Shown: positions 19,528 through 29,022 of the stretch, one piece after another | Layout: every line of letters starts with the position of its first letter | Position numbering within the stretch: position 1 is the first letter of the stretch | Assembly (NCBI GenBank): GCA_040216555.1 | Contig: JAVJOW010000007.1 | Span: 1 to 64,000 of the forward strand | Reading direction: 5' to 3' | DNA length: 64,000 nucleotides | Source of the DNA: Arenibacter sp040216555 | GTDB lineage: Bacteria; Bacteroidota; Bacteroidia; Flavobacteriales; Flavobacteriaceae | Made by a program: the position numbers and the translations under genes | Notes under the pieces: generated by a model | Database searches by the model: none | What the model was told of the DNA's origin: nothing | Seen by the model: only the letters and a program-made list of their open reading frames with translations

Positions 19528-20406
19528 TTAATTAAAACTATCCTCAAATCTGGTATCGGCCGTTCTAACGTCCTTATCACTATTTATTTTATTAAGATCA
19601 AAGTTTCTGTGATTACTTCCATCAAAATCAAAAAGGGCAAAATTATTTTTAGCTGCATCGTTGCTGAAATCATTTTCGCCAAATCTATTATTTTGAAGTT
19701 GTACCAGTTTTAGATTAGGAAGGCTCAAGATATCCTCAGGGAATTCTCCCCTGAATCTATTTTCTGCCAAAACAAGCATTTTAAGATTGGTCAGGTTTTC
19801 CAGACTATCCGGAACCACACCACCAAAATTATTATCGCCCAACTCCAAACGCTCTAAATTTTTTAAATTTCCAAAGGCCAAAGGAATAGAACCACTTAAT
19901 CCGTTATGGGAAAGCAATATTACCCTTAAGCTTTTAATCTCACCCATGCTCAGAGGCAATTCTCCAGAAAGGTCGTTGTAAAAAAGATCCAATACAAGAA
20001 GCCTTTCAAGACTACCAATATTATTAGGAATCGTTCCTGTTATCTTATTTTTACCCAACCTTAGTACTACCAATTTTTTTAATTCCGTAATACTTTCCGG
20101 AATACTCCCTCCAATATTATTTAAAGCAAGGTTCAATACTTTTAAATTCTTTAGATCCCCTATTGAATTTGGTATGCTCCCCTTAAGATTGTTATTCATT
20201 AAATTAACGGAAACCACCTTATTATTCTCAAGGGTAACACCCTCCCAGGTAGAAACCGGGGCATTAAGATCCCATTTTATGATCCAGGAATCGCCCTTGG
20301 CACTGTTATATAGGTCAATAAGCACATTTTTTTCCTGATCAGTAACCTGCCCAGACAAAAATTGCCCTACTAGAACCACAAATAGCATAAGTATGCCTTT
20401 TTTCAT
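19528..20406 (-). CDS. Secreted leucine-rich repeat protein (plant-like LRR), copy 1
   Basis: This is a 292-residue protein. I choose the ATG at 20406, which starts a clear signal peptide (MKKGILMLFVVLVGQFLSGQ), over an in-frame GTG nine bases upstream. An LRR cap (EKNVLIDLYNSAKGDSW) is followed by about seven 24-residue plant-type repeats (for example LRVILLSHNGLSGSIPLAFG). The tail holds DVRTADTRFEDSFN, shared with its neighbour. Its stop codon is only six bases before the next LRR start, so the two are cotranscribed and end at the terminator at 18548-18579. Function is unknown. Confidence 0.85.
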   Translation of the reverse strand: MKKGILMLFVVLVGQFLSGQVTDQEKNVLIDLYNSAKGDSWIIKWDLNAPVSTWEGVTLENNKVVSVNLMNNNLKGSIPNSIGDLKNLKVLNLALNNIGGSIPESITELKKLVVLRLGKNKITGTIPNNIGSLERLLVLDLFYNDLSGELPLSMGEIKSLRVILLSHNGLSGSIPLAFGNLKNLERLELGDNNFGGVVPDSLENLTNLKMLVLAENRFRGEFPEDILSLPNLKLVQLQNNRFGENDFSNDAAKNNFALFDFDGSNHRNFDLNKINSDKDVRTADTRFEDSFN

Positions 20407-20571
20407 ATTTTTCACTTTTATCCTAATTGCAGAATAAGAATTACCTTACAAAATAAGATTATTGTTCGATAAACAGCAAAAATATTCGATGAAATAAGCT
20501 CGAAAGCCTCTTATTTGTTGTGAAAGTGCAAAAAGTTGTGGTGAAAGAAATCTAACCTCTTCGATTTTTTC

Positions 20572-22488
20572 CTACAAAGAGAATTCTTCAAGTTCCAAAG
20601 TGATATTTTCCCAAGTTTTCATCAGGCTTTCAAGCTTCTTTTTTTTCTTCTGATAAGAGTCGAAAAAATTGGCCTTTGCAATTGTTGCATCATAATTCAT
20701 GAGTAGTTCATGATCAATACCAGCTATCTCCTTTTCTAAGCGGGCAATATCACTTTCCGCTGAACTGAGTTTATTTTTTAGAGATTTTATCCTTTTTTGA
20801 TCTTCAAAATCGATGTGTTTCGCCTGAGGTTTTTCTTTTTTCTGGACTACTGTTTGCTTCTTTTCTATTGCCCTGAAATCCTCAACTTTCCGCTGCTCCA
20901 AATAGAAATCGATATCCCCAAGATATTCTTTGATGTTGCCATCCTTAAATTCATATACCTTGTTGGTAAGGCCTTGCAAAAAATCCCGATCGTGACTCAC
21001 CAATATCAAGGTTCCATCAAAATTCTGAAGGGCCTGCTTTAGCACATTCTTGGATTTAATGTCCAAATGGTTTGTTGGCTCATCCATAACCAACACATTA
21101 AAAGGCTGTAGTAGCATTTTTGCAAGAGCCAATCTGTTCCGCTCACCTCCAGATAGTACTTTTACATATTTCTCCACCTCATCGCCCCTAAATAAAAAAG
21201 ACCCCAATATATCCCTAACCTTACTTCTGTTCTTTTCATTGGCCGCATCTACCATGGTATCCAAAATAGTCTTTTCTCCATCCAAATATTCTGCCTGATT
21301 TTGTGCGAAATATCCAATTTGAACATTATGGCCTAATTTTAGGTGCCCCTTATGATCCAAATCTCCCACCATTATTTTTGCCAAAGTGGATTTCCCTTGA
21401 CCATTTTGCCCAACAAAGGCGGTCTTGGAGTCCCGCTCTATCAGTAGGTCTATATTCTCTAGTACATGGTTGTCCCCATAACTCTTGGATAAACCTTCTA
21501 TTTCTGTTACAACTTTACCAGGGGTAACGGAAATTTGAAATCTCAAGTTCATTACACTATTGTCATCCTCATCAACCTCTATCCGCTCCATTTTATCGAG
21601 CTTCTTGATCAGGGACTGTGCCATGGAGGCCTTTGTGGATTTAGCCCTAAACTTTTCAATCAATCTTTCAGCCTGCTGTATTTCCTTCTCTTGATTTTTC
21701 TGGGCATTTAACTGCTGCTGCTTTATCTCGTTCCTAAGCACCAAGTATTTGGAATAGGGCTTATTGTAATCATATATCCTTCCCAATGAAATTTCAATAG
21801 TCCTATTGGTAACATTATCCAAAAACATTTTATCGTGGGAGACTATCATTACACCCCCGGAATAATTCTTCAGGAAATTTTCCAACCAAATTATTGATTC
21901 TATATCCAAGTGGTTCGTTGGCTCATCCAATAAGAGCACGTCATTGCTCTGTAACAAAAGCTTTGCCAATTCTATCCGCATCCTCCAACCTCCGGAAAAG
22001 GTTTCCGTTTTACGATCAAAATCCTCACGTTTAAAACCCAGACCCAACAATACTTTTTCGGTTTCGCCCTGATAGTTGTACCCTCCCAATATCTCATAAT
22101 GATGGGTTACATCGTTCAAATCTATAATTAACTGATTATAGGCCTCACTTTCATAGTCGGTACGTTCTGCCAACTGATGGTTAATCTCGTCCAACCTCAA
22201 CTCCAAAGCTTTTATTTCCTCAAAGGCTTGATGCGCCTCTTGCTGCACCGTCCTACCTAGTTCAAAATCGATATCCTGCCTTAAGAATCCCATCTTAATA
22301 TCTTTGTCAGACGCTATAGTTCCGGAATCTATGGGCATATCCTTGGATAAAATTTTCAAAAGGGTAGATTTACCTGCCCCATTTTTTCCTATTAGACCAA
22401 CTCGATCCCCGGAATTTAAACGGAAAGATATTTCTTCAAACAGATATTCTCCTCCAAAAGAAACGGAGAGATTGTGGATATTAAGCAT
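20572..22488 (-). CDS. ABC-F family ATP-binding protein
   Basis: This 638-residue cytoplasmic protein has two ABC ATPase domains and no membrane segments. Domain 1 has Walker A GKNGAGKST (34-42), signature SGGWRMR and Walker B VLLLDEPTNHLD. Domain 2 has Walker A GQNGQGKST, signature SGGERNR and Walker B VLVMDEPTNHLD. A charged linker separates the domains, and a C-terminal coiled coil of about 90 residues follows, as in Uup/YdiF-like members. ABC-F proteins act on the ribosome in translation quality control or, in some cases, antibiotic protection. Which applies here cannot be told. It is a single gene, divergent from the DUF983 gene. Confidence 0.93.
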   Translation of the reverse strand: MLNIHNLSVSFGGEYLFEEISFRLNSGDRVGLIGKNGAGKSTLLKILSKDMPIDSGTIASDKDIKMGFLRQDIDFELGRTVQQEAHQAFEEIKALELRLDEINHQLAERTDYESEAYNQLIIDLNDVTHHYEILGGYNYQGETEKVLLGLGFKREDFDRKTETFSGGWRMRIELAKLLLQSNDVLLLDEPTNHLDIESIIWLENFLKNYSGGVMIVSHDKMFLDNVTNRTIEISLGRIYDYNKPYSKYLVLRNEIKQQQLNAQKNQEKEIQQAERLIEKFRAKSTKASMAQSLIKKLDKMERIEVDEDDNSVMNLRFQISVTPGKVVTEIEGLSKSYGDNHVLENIDLLIERDSKTAFVGQNGQGKSTLAKIMVGDLDHKGHLKLGHNVQIGYFAQNQAEYLDGEKTILDTMVDAANEKNRSKVRDILGSFLFRGDEVEKYVKVLSGGERNRLALAKMLLQPFNVLVMDEPTNHLDIKSKNVLKQALQNFDGTLILVSHDRDFLQGLTNKVYEFKDGNIKEYLGDIDFYLEQRKVEDFRAIEKKQTVVQKKEKPQAKHIDFEDQKRIKSLKNKLSSAESDIARLEKEIAGIDHELLMNYDATIAKANFFDSYQKKKKKLESLMKTWENITLELEEFSL

Positions 22489-22529
22489 ATTTGGTGACTA
22501 ATGTTACACTGATTAAGGCTACAAAAATG

Positions 22530-22537
22530 TAATTTTG
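22530..22537 (+). promoter_or_regulatory. Predicted -7 promoter box of the DUF983 gene
   Basis: TAATTTTG is an exact TAnnTTTG match, 16 bases before the ATG at 22554, which would give a leader of about ten bases. No -33 TTTG is seen at the right spacing. Confidence 0.4.
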
Positions 22538-22553
22538 TAGAAACTTTTTGCAA

Positions 22554-22946
22554 ATGTTAAAAAAAGGAAACAAACTCTACAGCATTTTAACAGGAACTTG
22601 TCCTAAATGTCATGAAGAGAGTATGTATCAGGACAAAAACCCATATCATTTGGGCAATATCTTCAAAATGAACGAGCGTTGCTCGCATTGCGGTACCAAA
22701 TATAAAATAGAACCCTCTTTTTTTTATGGGGCCATGTATGTTAGTTATGGTGTAGGTGTAGCCTTTGCCGTAGCCGCTTTCGTAATTGCTTTTTTATTTT
22801 TCCAAGCTACCTTGATAAATACCTTTATTGCCATCATTGTTACAATGATATTATTTATGCCATTTATCATTAGGGTATCCAGAAACATTTGGATCAATTT
22901 CTTCATAAAATACGACCCAAAGGCCACTACCAAGATCAGTTCTTAA
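22554..22946 (+). CDS. DUF983 small membrane protein with zinc ribbon
   Basis: This is a 130-residue protein, with the ATG at 22554 preferred to a TTG six bases upstream. The N-terminal part has two Cys pairs, CPKC and CSHC, forming a predicted zinc ribbon, and the C-terminal half has two strong membrane helices (about 65-90 and 95-115). This is the DUF983 layout; function is unknown. Its 3' end overlaps the 3' end of the convergent oxidoreductase gene by 11 bases, so the two mRNAs would be complementary there. Confidence 0.9.
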   Translation: MLKKGNKLYSILTGTCPKCHEESMYQDKNPYHLGNIFKMNERCSHCGTKYKIEPSFFYGAMYVSYGVGVAFAVAAFVIAFLFFQATLINTFIAIIVTMILFMPFIIRVSRNIWINFFIKYDPKATTKISS

Positions 22947-23991
22947 AATGCTTCTTGGTAAAACGCGATAGGTCCATTTCCGGCACCATAGCCTCTTTAT
23001 TTTCTATTAAGGCATAAAGATGCATGGACGCCATTGGGGCGATCATGACCCCACGGGAACCCAATCCATTTAGTAAATACATGTTTTCATGTTCGGGATG
23101 CCTGCCTACTAGTGGCTTCCTATCACTTACCGTTGGCCTAATCCCAGCAACATGATCAATAACTTCATAAGGACATTTTAGAAAAGTATTCAACTTTTGC
23201 AAAAGCTCCTGTTTGCATTCTTCGGTGGGAATATTGCTTTTATCTTTCCATTTATAGGTAGCACCCACTCTATACAAATCATTGCCCAAGGGAATAATAA
23301 AAACAGACGATTTTATAACCCTCTCCTCTTTTAAGCCCGCTGCCTTGATAGTCAACAATTCCCCTTTGGTACCGTTGAGCGGCAAATAATTGAAATATGG
23401 GTTGTTTTTGATCCCAAACCCGGTAGCAAAAACTATGTTTCTAGCCTTTGTACCATGATATTCCACAGATTCGTCCTGAAGCCTTAGGGCTTCAAAATCA
23501 AAGGTTTCCCTGAGCAATACATCTTTATCCCTCAGATACTTGCCGTAGTGCAATAGTAAAACGGCAGTATCTATCCTTCCCGTATGCAATACTTCCCCAT
23601 ACCCATAAGGAGCTTCAATATTTGGATTATGGTTGGAAAGTATTTTTGGGGCCACAAAATGGCCCAAATTCGGTTTGTCCGAAGCTTCAAACCAAAGGTT
23701 CTGTTCATTTATACTGGCAAAACGTCTCAGGATCGGAATCTTGTAATCCAATTGGACATTTAATTTCTTTTCCAATTCGGAATAGAAGGGAATGGCCAAG
23801 TCTAACTGTTCTTTGGCATTCCAGGCTAATGTAAAGCGCTTTAGGGTAACCGGATTGTACAGTCCACCTGCAACTACGGAAGAGGTTTGGGAATCATTAC
23901 TGATTACTTTAAACGATTTTTTATTTCGCTCCAATACTTCGCAAAAGGAAATACCGGCCAAGCCCAGACCTACAATTAGATAATCTACCAT
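22936..23991 (-). CDS. FAD-dependent oxidoreductase, DAO family
   Basis: This 351-residue protein begins with a Rossmann dinucleotide motif (YLIVGLGLAGISF, Gly8-x-Gly-x-x-Gly13). It has DAO-family landmarks: VVAGGLYNPVTLKRF, GRIDTAVLLLHY, a second FAD segment NIVFATGFG, and near the end HVAGIRPTVSDRKPLVGRHP and LNGLGSRGVMIAPMAS. The final motif resembles the MnmC C-terminal/glycine-oxidase group, so it may oxidise a secondary amine; the substrate is unknown. The predicted -7 box abuts the start codon (see the feature at 23996). It overlaps the DUF983 gene tail to tail. Confidence 0.88.
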   Translation of the reverse strand: MVDYLIVGLGLAGISFCEVLERNKKSFKVISNDSQTSSVVAGGLYNPVTLKRFTLAWNAKEQLDLAIPFYSELEKKLNVQLDYKIPILRRFASINEQNLWFEASDKPNLGHFVAPKILSNHNPNIEAPYGYGEVLHTGRIDTAVLLLHYGKYLRDKDVLLRETFDFEALRLQDESVEYHGTKARNIVFATGFGIKNNPYFNYLPLNGTKGELLTIKAAGLKEERVIKSSVFIIPLGNDLYRVGATYKWKDKSNIPTEECKQELLQKLNTFLKCPYEVIDHVAGIRPTVSDRKPLVGRHPEHENMYLLNGLGSRGVMIAPMASMHLYALIENKEAMVPEMDLSRFTKKHFKN

Positions 23992-23995
23992 TTTG

Positions 23996-24003
23996 CAAAA
24001 ATA
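23996..24003 (-). promoter_or_regulatory. Predicted -7 box directly before the start codon (leaderless mRNA)
   Basis: The minus strand reads TATTTTTG followed by four bases and then the ATG at 23991. Because this box is centred near -7, transcription would begin at or beside the A of the ATG. Confidence 0.45.
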
Positions 24004-24110
24004 GAGAAGGAAATCTAAATCTTCATCAAATTGAAATATTAATCATCCTGCTTTCTATAAAAGCACCATTCTTCACTATGCAATGATTTAAAGTAAAATC
24101 TAAATCTGTT

Positions 24111-24146
24111 AAAAAAAGAAGCGCCACATTTTAAAATGTGGCGCTT
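24111..24146 (-). terminator. Rho-independent terminator of the gldKLMN operon
   Basis: A 14-base perfect palindrome arm (AAGCGCCACATTTT and its complement) is followed on the minus strand by CTTTTTTT. It lies 32 bases after the gldN stop codon. Confidence 0.92.
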
Positions 24147-24178
24147 AGCTTTATATGTGAATTGGAATATTATTAAGG

Positions 24179-25081
24179 CTAGTAGGCCCACATATCTTGT
24201 TCCCTATCTCGGATAACCTCCTTAATACGTTTGGATTCCAATAATTGGAACAAGGCATTATCAGCTATATAGTCCTTAACCTCACGGTCTCCATGCACGT
24301 TATCTTCTTTATAGATCGTTGCATTGAATCTTCTTGCATTCAATAACATATCAAAAGAAATAGGCTGTGCGGAATTTCGCTGGTTAAACACTTTGGCCTC
24401 ATGTAATATCTGTCTTGCACTAGGGTACCACACCCAGAACAATGGCACTTTTGCCTCGGCCAAATCCATAGACTCATCATCTATAAAGTTAACGTCGGGA
24501 GCTACAGGGGCAATACCCAACAATCGGTATTTTAATTCCCCCAATCTTTTGTCGAAATACCAGATTCCTTTGATAAGGTACTCCTCCAAATCGGCAGCAG
24601 TTAGGTTCCTACGATTAATATATTCAGGAGAAATAGGCTCTCCCGCATTATATTGTTCGTATCCGTAGTCCGTAGTATCTACTTTTTGCAAAGTTGCAGC
24701 CAAATCGCTGAACTTTCTTTTTTCGGTAAAATAGGAATCTACATAGACGTCTTCCAATTTTCCATTTTTTATATTCTTGATCAACACATCGTATAAAGAC
24801 CTTCTATCAGGACCTATATCAATGGTGTCCAAAGGATAATACAGAGGAAAGTTTACACGCTCGTCCAAGTCGATTACCTCCCAAATTGTTTTGGACCAGA
24901 GAATATCCCTGTCGTCTACGTAAGCGTAAGGTAAAGGAGCGTCATTATCTTTAGCAATTTGCGCTTCCGTCTTCTTCCCTATCTCTTCCGGTAATTTGGC
25001 ATTTAAAATATTTGCCTGGGCGGAAATAGACAATGGCAACAGGACCACTACTCCAATTAATAAAACATTTTTCCAATTCAT
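24179..25081 (-). CDS. gldN: Gliding motility protein GldN
   Basis: This 300-residue periplasmic protein has a signal peptide (1-21, ending SISAQA). Family features include AYVDDRDILWSKTIWEVIDLDERVNFPLYYP near residues 54-84 and the later segments LEEYLIKGIWYFDKRLGELKYR and VPLFWVWYPSARQ. GldN forms, with GldK, the periplasmic ring of the type IX secretion and gliding machinery, beneath the outer membrane. It is the last gene of gldK-L-M-N, closed by the terminator at 24111-24146. The gene order and length fit the family. Confidence 0.96.
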   Translation of the reverse strand: MNWKNVLLIGVVVLLPLSISAQANILNAKLPEEIGKKTEAQIAKDNDAPLPYAYVDDRDILWSKTIWEVIDLDERVNFPLYYPLDTIDIGPDRRSLYDVLIKNIKNGKLEDVYVDSYFTEKRKFSDLAATLQKVDTTDYGYEQYNAGEPISPEYINRRNLTAADLEEYLIKGIWYFDKRLGELKYRLLGIAPVAPDVNFIDDESMDLAEAKVPLFWVWYPSARQILHEAKVFNQRNSAQPISFDMLLNARRFNATIYKEDNVHGDREVKDYIADNALFQLLESKRIKEVIRDREQDMWAY

Positions 25082-25187
25082 CTGTTTAAATTTATTGTTT
25101 TTAATCTTCAGTCCCTCTAAAGTTGGACTGGTGAATTAGCCATGGTAAACATTCTTAATTTGCCATGGCCTTTTCACTACATTTTTA

Positions 25188-26756
25188 CTAGTTTGTTATC
25201 TCCACAACAACAGGAGATACCTTTTTAAGCTTATAGCCTTTGTTATTAGTAATATAAGCTTCGATATCGAAAATCTGTACGGCATCACCACGGCTTGCTC
25301 TTTTAAGGGCAGACTTGGCTCTAGCGTCCAATTTGTTACCATTTACATCTACCGTTGGCTGTCCTGGAACTTTAAACTTAAATCCACTAACCGCAAGGTT
25401 AAGATCAAAATCAAAGTCTTCCAATAGGGCTCCAATAGTAGAGATCTCTAGGTTGTTTTTACCCATTTTAGCACTTCCAGATTCTCCTCTTACAGATCCT
25501 GAAGGTCTTGGAATATCCTTAATCCTAAACTCGGATGAAGTTTTGATCATTTGTCCATCAGGCAATTTACCTGAAGCGGTTATAGAAACTGTTCTTCCTG
25601 TACCAGGATTCATAGCGTATTTACTTCCACTCTGCTTACTAAGCCCTGGAGCGGATGCAGATACATTGTTATCAGGAATACCTGGAATGGATATGGTTAT
25701 AGGGTTTGAAACACCACGATAAACAACATTCATTTTATCAGCTGAAATAACGGCAGCATTTGGTTTGGTAATAGTGGCAAATGTAGAGGATACCGGCACT
25801 TCTGTACGCTCTCCATCCTGCATAAATACCAAGTTACCTGCAATCTTATGGTCACCAGCACTTCCAGCACTTACGGTCAATCTTACCTTACCATCCTCGA
25901 TTACATAATCCGTACCTTCACTTAACTTTCTACCATCTAGGGTCAAGTTAACTTCGTTAGGTTTTGTAGTGGCATCTTTACGACCCAATACAATATTTCC
26001 CGCAAATTTTTCACCTGCATAAAAAGCAGATTTCTCTTGCTCCAACAAAGTGGTATAATTGGTCATAGAAACCTCACTGCTCAATTGTCCTTGAAGCATT
26101 GCTTTTAAAGCATCCTCCTCGGTAGCCTTGATATCGGCCTGAAGTGAAGTGATCTTGGTTAAAGAAGCTACTAAAGGATAACCTTCAAAGTTATAGTTCA
26201 ACCAATCTTGCTTGGAACCATCCCTTTTTGTAACCTTACCGTTCTCATCTCCAGTTTCGAACCTAGAATTTACAGAAGACTTTACAGCCTCCAATTCCTT
26301 AGGCATTACTGCAGCAATCTGGGTACGATAGTTTACCAAGCGATCCAAGAACTCTTTTCCATCCGAGCCAAGTTGGTCTCCTTGGAAAAAACGTTGATCT
26401 AAATAATCGGTCTTATCCATAACTTGATAATCTTTTGGATCATCAACATCGGCCATCATCTCCTTTTTTAAGTTTTCCAAGTATAGGTAATACTCTGAAG
26501 ACAATTCCTTTATTTTCTTGGCATCCTCCAAAAGAGGGCCAAATTTCTCAGCATTTTCAGATGCTTTGGTTTCAAGACCACTTAGGAAAGCCGTATTGTT
26601 TTCCGTGGTTTTTACGTTAGAAGCTTCTAACTTTTCGTTCATAAGACCGAAAGCCGATAGAACTTCTTTTCCCATATTTAAGGCCAACATCGCGATGAAG
26701 ATCAAGTACATTAGGTTGATCATCTTCTGACGTGGTGTTGCTTTTCCTCCTGCCAT
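25188..26756 (-). CDS. gldM: Gliding motility protein GldM
   Basis: This 522-residue protein has a short cytoplasmic start (AGGKATPRQKM), one N-terminal membrane helix (about 13-33, INLMYLIFIAMLALNMGKE) and a long periplasmic region. The latter consists of a helical D1 domain and beta-rich D2-D4 domains ending in KGYKLKKVSPVVVEIT. GldM pairs with GldL to form the proton-driven motor of type IX secretion and gliding, spanning the periplasm to reach the GldKN ring. Position and length match known GldM. The gene lies 58 bases after gldL. Confidence 0.96.
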   Translation of the reverse strand: MAGGKATPRQKMINLMYLIFIAMLALNMGKEVLSAFGLMNEKLEASNVKTTENNTAFLSGLETKASENAEKFGPLLEDAKKIKELSSEYYLYLENLKKEMMADVDDPKDYQVMDKTDYLDQRFFQGDQLGSDGKEFLDRLVNYRTQIAAVMPKELEAVKSSVNSRFETGDENGKVTKRDGSKQDWLNYNFEGYPLVASLTKITSLQADIKATEEDALKAMLQGQLSSEVSMTNYTTLLEQEKSAFYAGEKFAGNIVLGRKDATTKPNEVNLTLDGRKLSEGTDYVIEDGKVRLTVSAGSAGDHKIAGNLVFMQDGERTEVPVSSTFATITKPNAAVISADKMNVVYRGVSNPITISIPGIPDNNVSASAPGLSKQSGSKYAMNPGTGRTVSITASGKLPDGQMIKTSSEFRIKDIPRPSGSVRGESGSAKMGKNNLEISTIGALLEDFDFDLNLAVSGFKFKVPGQPTVDVNGNKLDARAKSALKRASRGDAVQIFDIEAYITNNKGYKLKKVSPVVVEITN

Positions 26757-26814
26757 TTTTCTAATTAGTTTTAATTATTAATTGATTTGGGTTTGGTTAT
26801 TGAATTGTAACTAA

Positions 26815-27465
26815 TTAGTTTCTATTCATTGCAGATAACATACCACCGTAAACTCCGTTCAAAGAGGAAAGGTTGGTAGCCAAAGATTCCATTTGATCTT
26901 TAAGGGCACTTGAATTTTGTACCACTTCCTCGTTGATAGATGCTTGTCTGCTTGCGCTTTCCAATTGTACTTTGTACAGACTGTTCAAAGATTCCATTTG
27001 AGCGGCAGCTTGTACCATTTCTTCAGAATACTTTTTAGTAGATTCCATTGCATCAACTGTAGGAGCTATACCTTTGGCAGCACCTTCAAAGTTTCTAATG
27101 CTAGATCCAAGACTTTCCATAAGGTTGGCATCTACGCCGGCTTCTTTTAACAAATCATCCAATTTTTTGGATAAAGAAGCTTCTGCCTCCTTCATTTCAG
27201 CTTTGGAATTTGATTTTCCAGAAGTAGCACCTCCATTTAATTCCGGGTACACCAATGACCAATCGTATTCGTCATCTACTGGTTCAAATGCACTGATAGC
27301 AAAAATTAACGCTTCGGTAATAAGTCCGATTGCCAATAACAATCCTCCCGTAAGTGGGCCAAATTGCCAGTGAAGGATCTTGAATAATGCTCCTATAATT
27401 ACTACAGATGCACCAAGGCCGTAGGCCATGTTAAATAATTTCTTAGTTGATTTTGACTGTGCCAT
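26815..27465 (-). CDS. gldL: Gliding motility protein GldL
   Basis: This 216-residue inner-membrane protein has two helices (about 13-31 and 36-58, GGLLLAIGLITEALIFAISAF) and a long cytoplasmic coiled-coil tail. The buried Glu in the second helix (LITEALIF) corresponds to the residue proposed to carry protons in the GldLM motor. The tail (residues 90-216) is helical and Met/Ser/Ala rich. It is encoded between gldK and gldM, as in other Flavobacteriia. Confidence 0.96.
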   Translation of the reverse strand: MAQSKSTKKLFNMAYGLGASVVIIGALFKILHWQFGPLTGGLLLAIGLITEALIFAISAFEPVDDEYDWSLVYPELNGGATSGKSNSKAEMKEAEASLSKKLDDLLKEAGVDANLMESLGSSIRNFEGAAKGIAPTVDAMESTKKYSEEMVQAAAQMESLNSLYKVQLESASRQASINEEVVQNSSALKDQMESLATNLSSLNGVYGGMLSAMNRN

Positions 27466-27550
27466 AATTTTAAATTTAATTAAGTAATGTTAATAATAAG
27501 TATTTGGTTTAACGTTTGATTCAATATAAAGGTCTTCTTTATTTTATATT

Positions 27551-28906
27551 TTAATTGGTAGAGTCTTCCTCTCCCATGTAATCCTGTACGGTTCTAAAAC
27601 CGATATAACTACGTGCCGAATCCTGGTATTCGTAATCCCTGGTGCTTACCTGTAGGAAATAAGCAACATCTTTCCAAGATCCACCTCGTATAACTTTTCT
27701 GGCGTTTTGGGTAGATTCCGCATTAGGGTTCATCGTGGACACATACTCATAGGAGTTTGGGTCATAGCTACTATTGGTCCATTCGGAAACGTTACCTGCC
27801 ATATTATAAAGGTTATAATCGTTGGGTTCATAGGCCTTTGCCTCTACCGTATACAAGGCTTGATCCGCCGCATAATCCCCACGTTGTGGTTTAAAGTTGG
27901 CCATAAAACACCCTGTATCACTAATTACATAAGGTCCACCCCATGGGTATGTTCCTCCTTCTATACCTCCTCTAGCAGCATACTCCCATTCCGCTTCGGT
28001 AGGTAATCTAAAGCGGTTGACAAATTGCTTACCCCTGCTTTTTTGATCGTCGTTCTTGAATTTGGTCCTCCAGTTACAAAAGGCCTGTGCCTGTTGCCAA
28101 GAAACACCCACCACAGGATAATCACTATAGGCATCGTGCCAGAAGTAATCGTTGTGCATAGGCTCATTATAAGAGTAGGAGAAATCCTTTATCCATACCG
28201 TAGTATCAGGATAAATTTCCAATTCTTCCTGTTTAATAAAATTCTTCCTATTTCCCTTTTTGGCACGGGCCGCAGCCTCAATATCCATCCAGGTATATTT
28301 GTATTTCAATTTGGTAACATCAATATGGCGTTGACCATTATAGGATTCCTCTTGGGAAATGTACAATGAATCCATTACCTCGGCATAATACTCATCCGGA
28401 TATTTGGATGTATCCCAAATTAAGTTCTGTTTTCTATCCAATGCCCTACCCTCATAGCCTGTTTCTCCCATACCGGCATAATTGTTCAGCATGTACTTAT
28501 CGTAGGCAGACAATCTTGTGGTATCGGCATCCTTAAAGGCATAGTCCCCTATACCTCCATCTTCTGGACCCAATCCCAACTCATCGGCCAAAATAGCCAA
28601 ATTGGTTCTAGCAATAGAGTCTTTTACCCATTCTACAAATTGACGATATTCACTATTCGTAATTTCGGTATCATCCATGTAGAAAGATCGAACAGTTACA
28701 GTCTTTGTCGGGGCGTTTAGTACCTTTGCCTGATCTTCCTCACTCTTACCCATGATGAATGCTCCTCTAGGAATCAATTCCATACCATAGGGTTTTTCAG
28801 GATACCATTTTTTTCCTTGAGCTCCGACCAGCTCTCCTTTTGTTTTGGACCCGCAACTTGAGAGTAAAAAAACAAATGCTATAGATGACAACAATAGCTT
28901 CTTCAT
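27551..28906 (-). CDS. gldK: Gliding motility lipoprotein GldK
   Basis: This 451-residue lipoprotein (FLLSSCGSK, Cys18) has an FGE-sulfatase fold: GMELIPRGAFIMGKS, RLPTEAEWEYAARGG, NLYNMAGNVSEWT and VIRGGSWKDVAYFL, ending YIGFRTVQDYMG. The catalytic cysteines of formylglycine generators are absent, consistent with its structural role. GldK and GldN form the ring under the type IX translocon. It is the first gene of the operon; the 84-base gap to gldL and 58-base gap to gldM are usual. The promoter is not obvious in the 116 bases upstream. Confidence 0.96.
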   Translation of the reverse strand: MKKLLLSSIAFVFLLSSCGSKTKGELVGAQGKKWYPEKPYGMELIPRGAFIMGKSEEDQAKVLNAPTKTVTVRSFYMDDTEITNSEYRQFVEWVKDSIARTNLAILADELGLGPEDGGIGDYAFKDADTTRLSAYDKYMLNNYAGMGETGYEGRALDRKQNLIWDTSKYPDEYYAEVMDSLYISQEESYNGQRHIDVTKLKYKYTWMDIEAAARAKKGNRKNFIKQEELEIYPDTTVWIKDFSYSYNEPMHNDYFWHDAYSDYPVVGVSWQQAQAFCNWRTKFKNDDQKSRGKQFVNRFRLPTEAEWEYAARGGIEGGTYPWGGPYVISDTGCFMANFKPQRGDYAADQALYTVEAKAYEPNDYNLYNMAGNVSEWTNSSYDPNSYEYVSTMNPNAESTQNARKVIRGGSWKDVAYFLQVSTRDYEYQDSARSYIGFRTVQDYMGEEDSTN

Positions 28907-29022
28907 ACGTTAGGTTAAATTTCGATTATGATTATAAATGCAAACACAAGTATTATTCTCTAAAACTTATTTTTAAATAATTTATTGTATAAAAATTGTT
29001 TTTATACCCTAAATTTATTATT

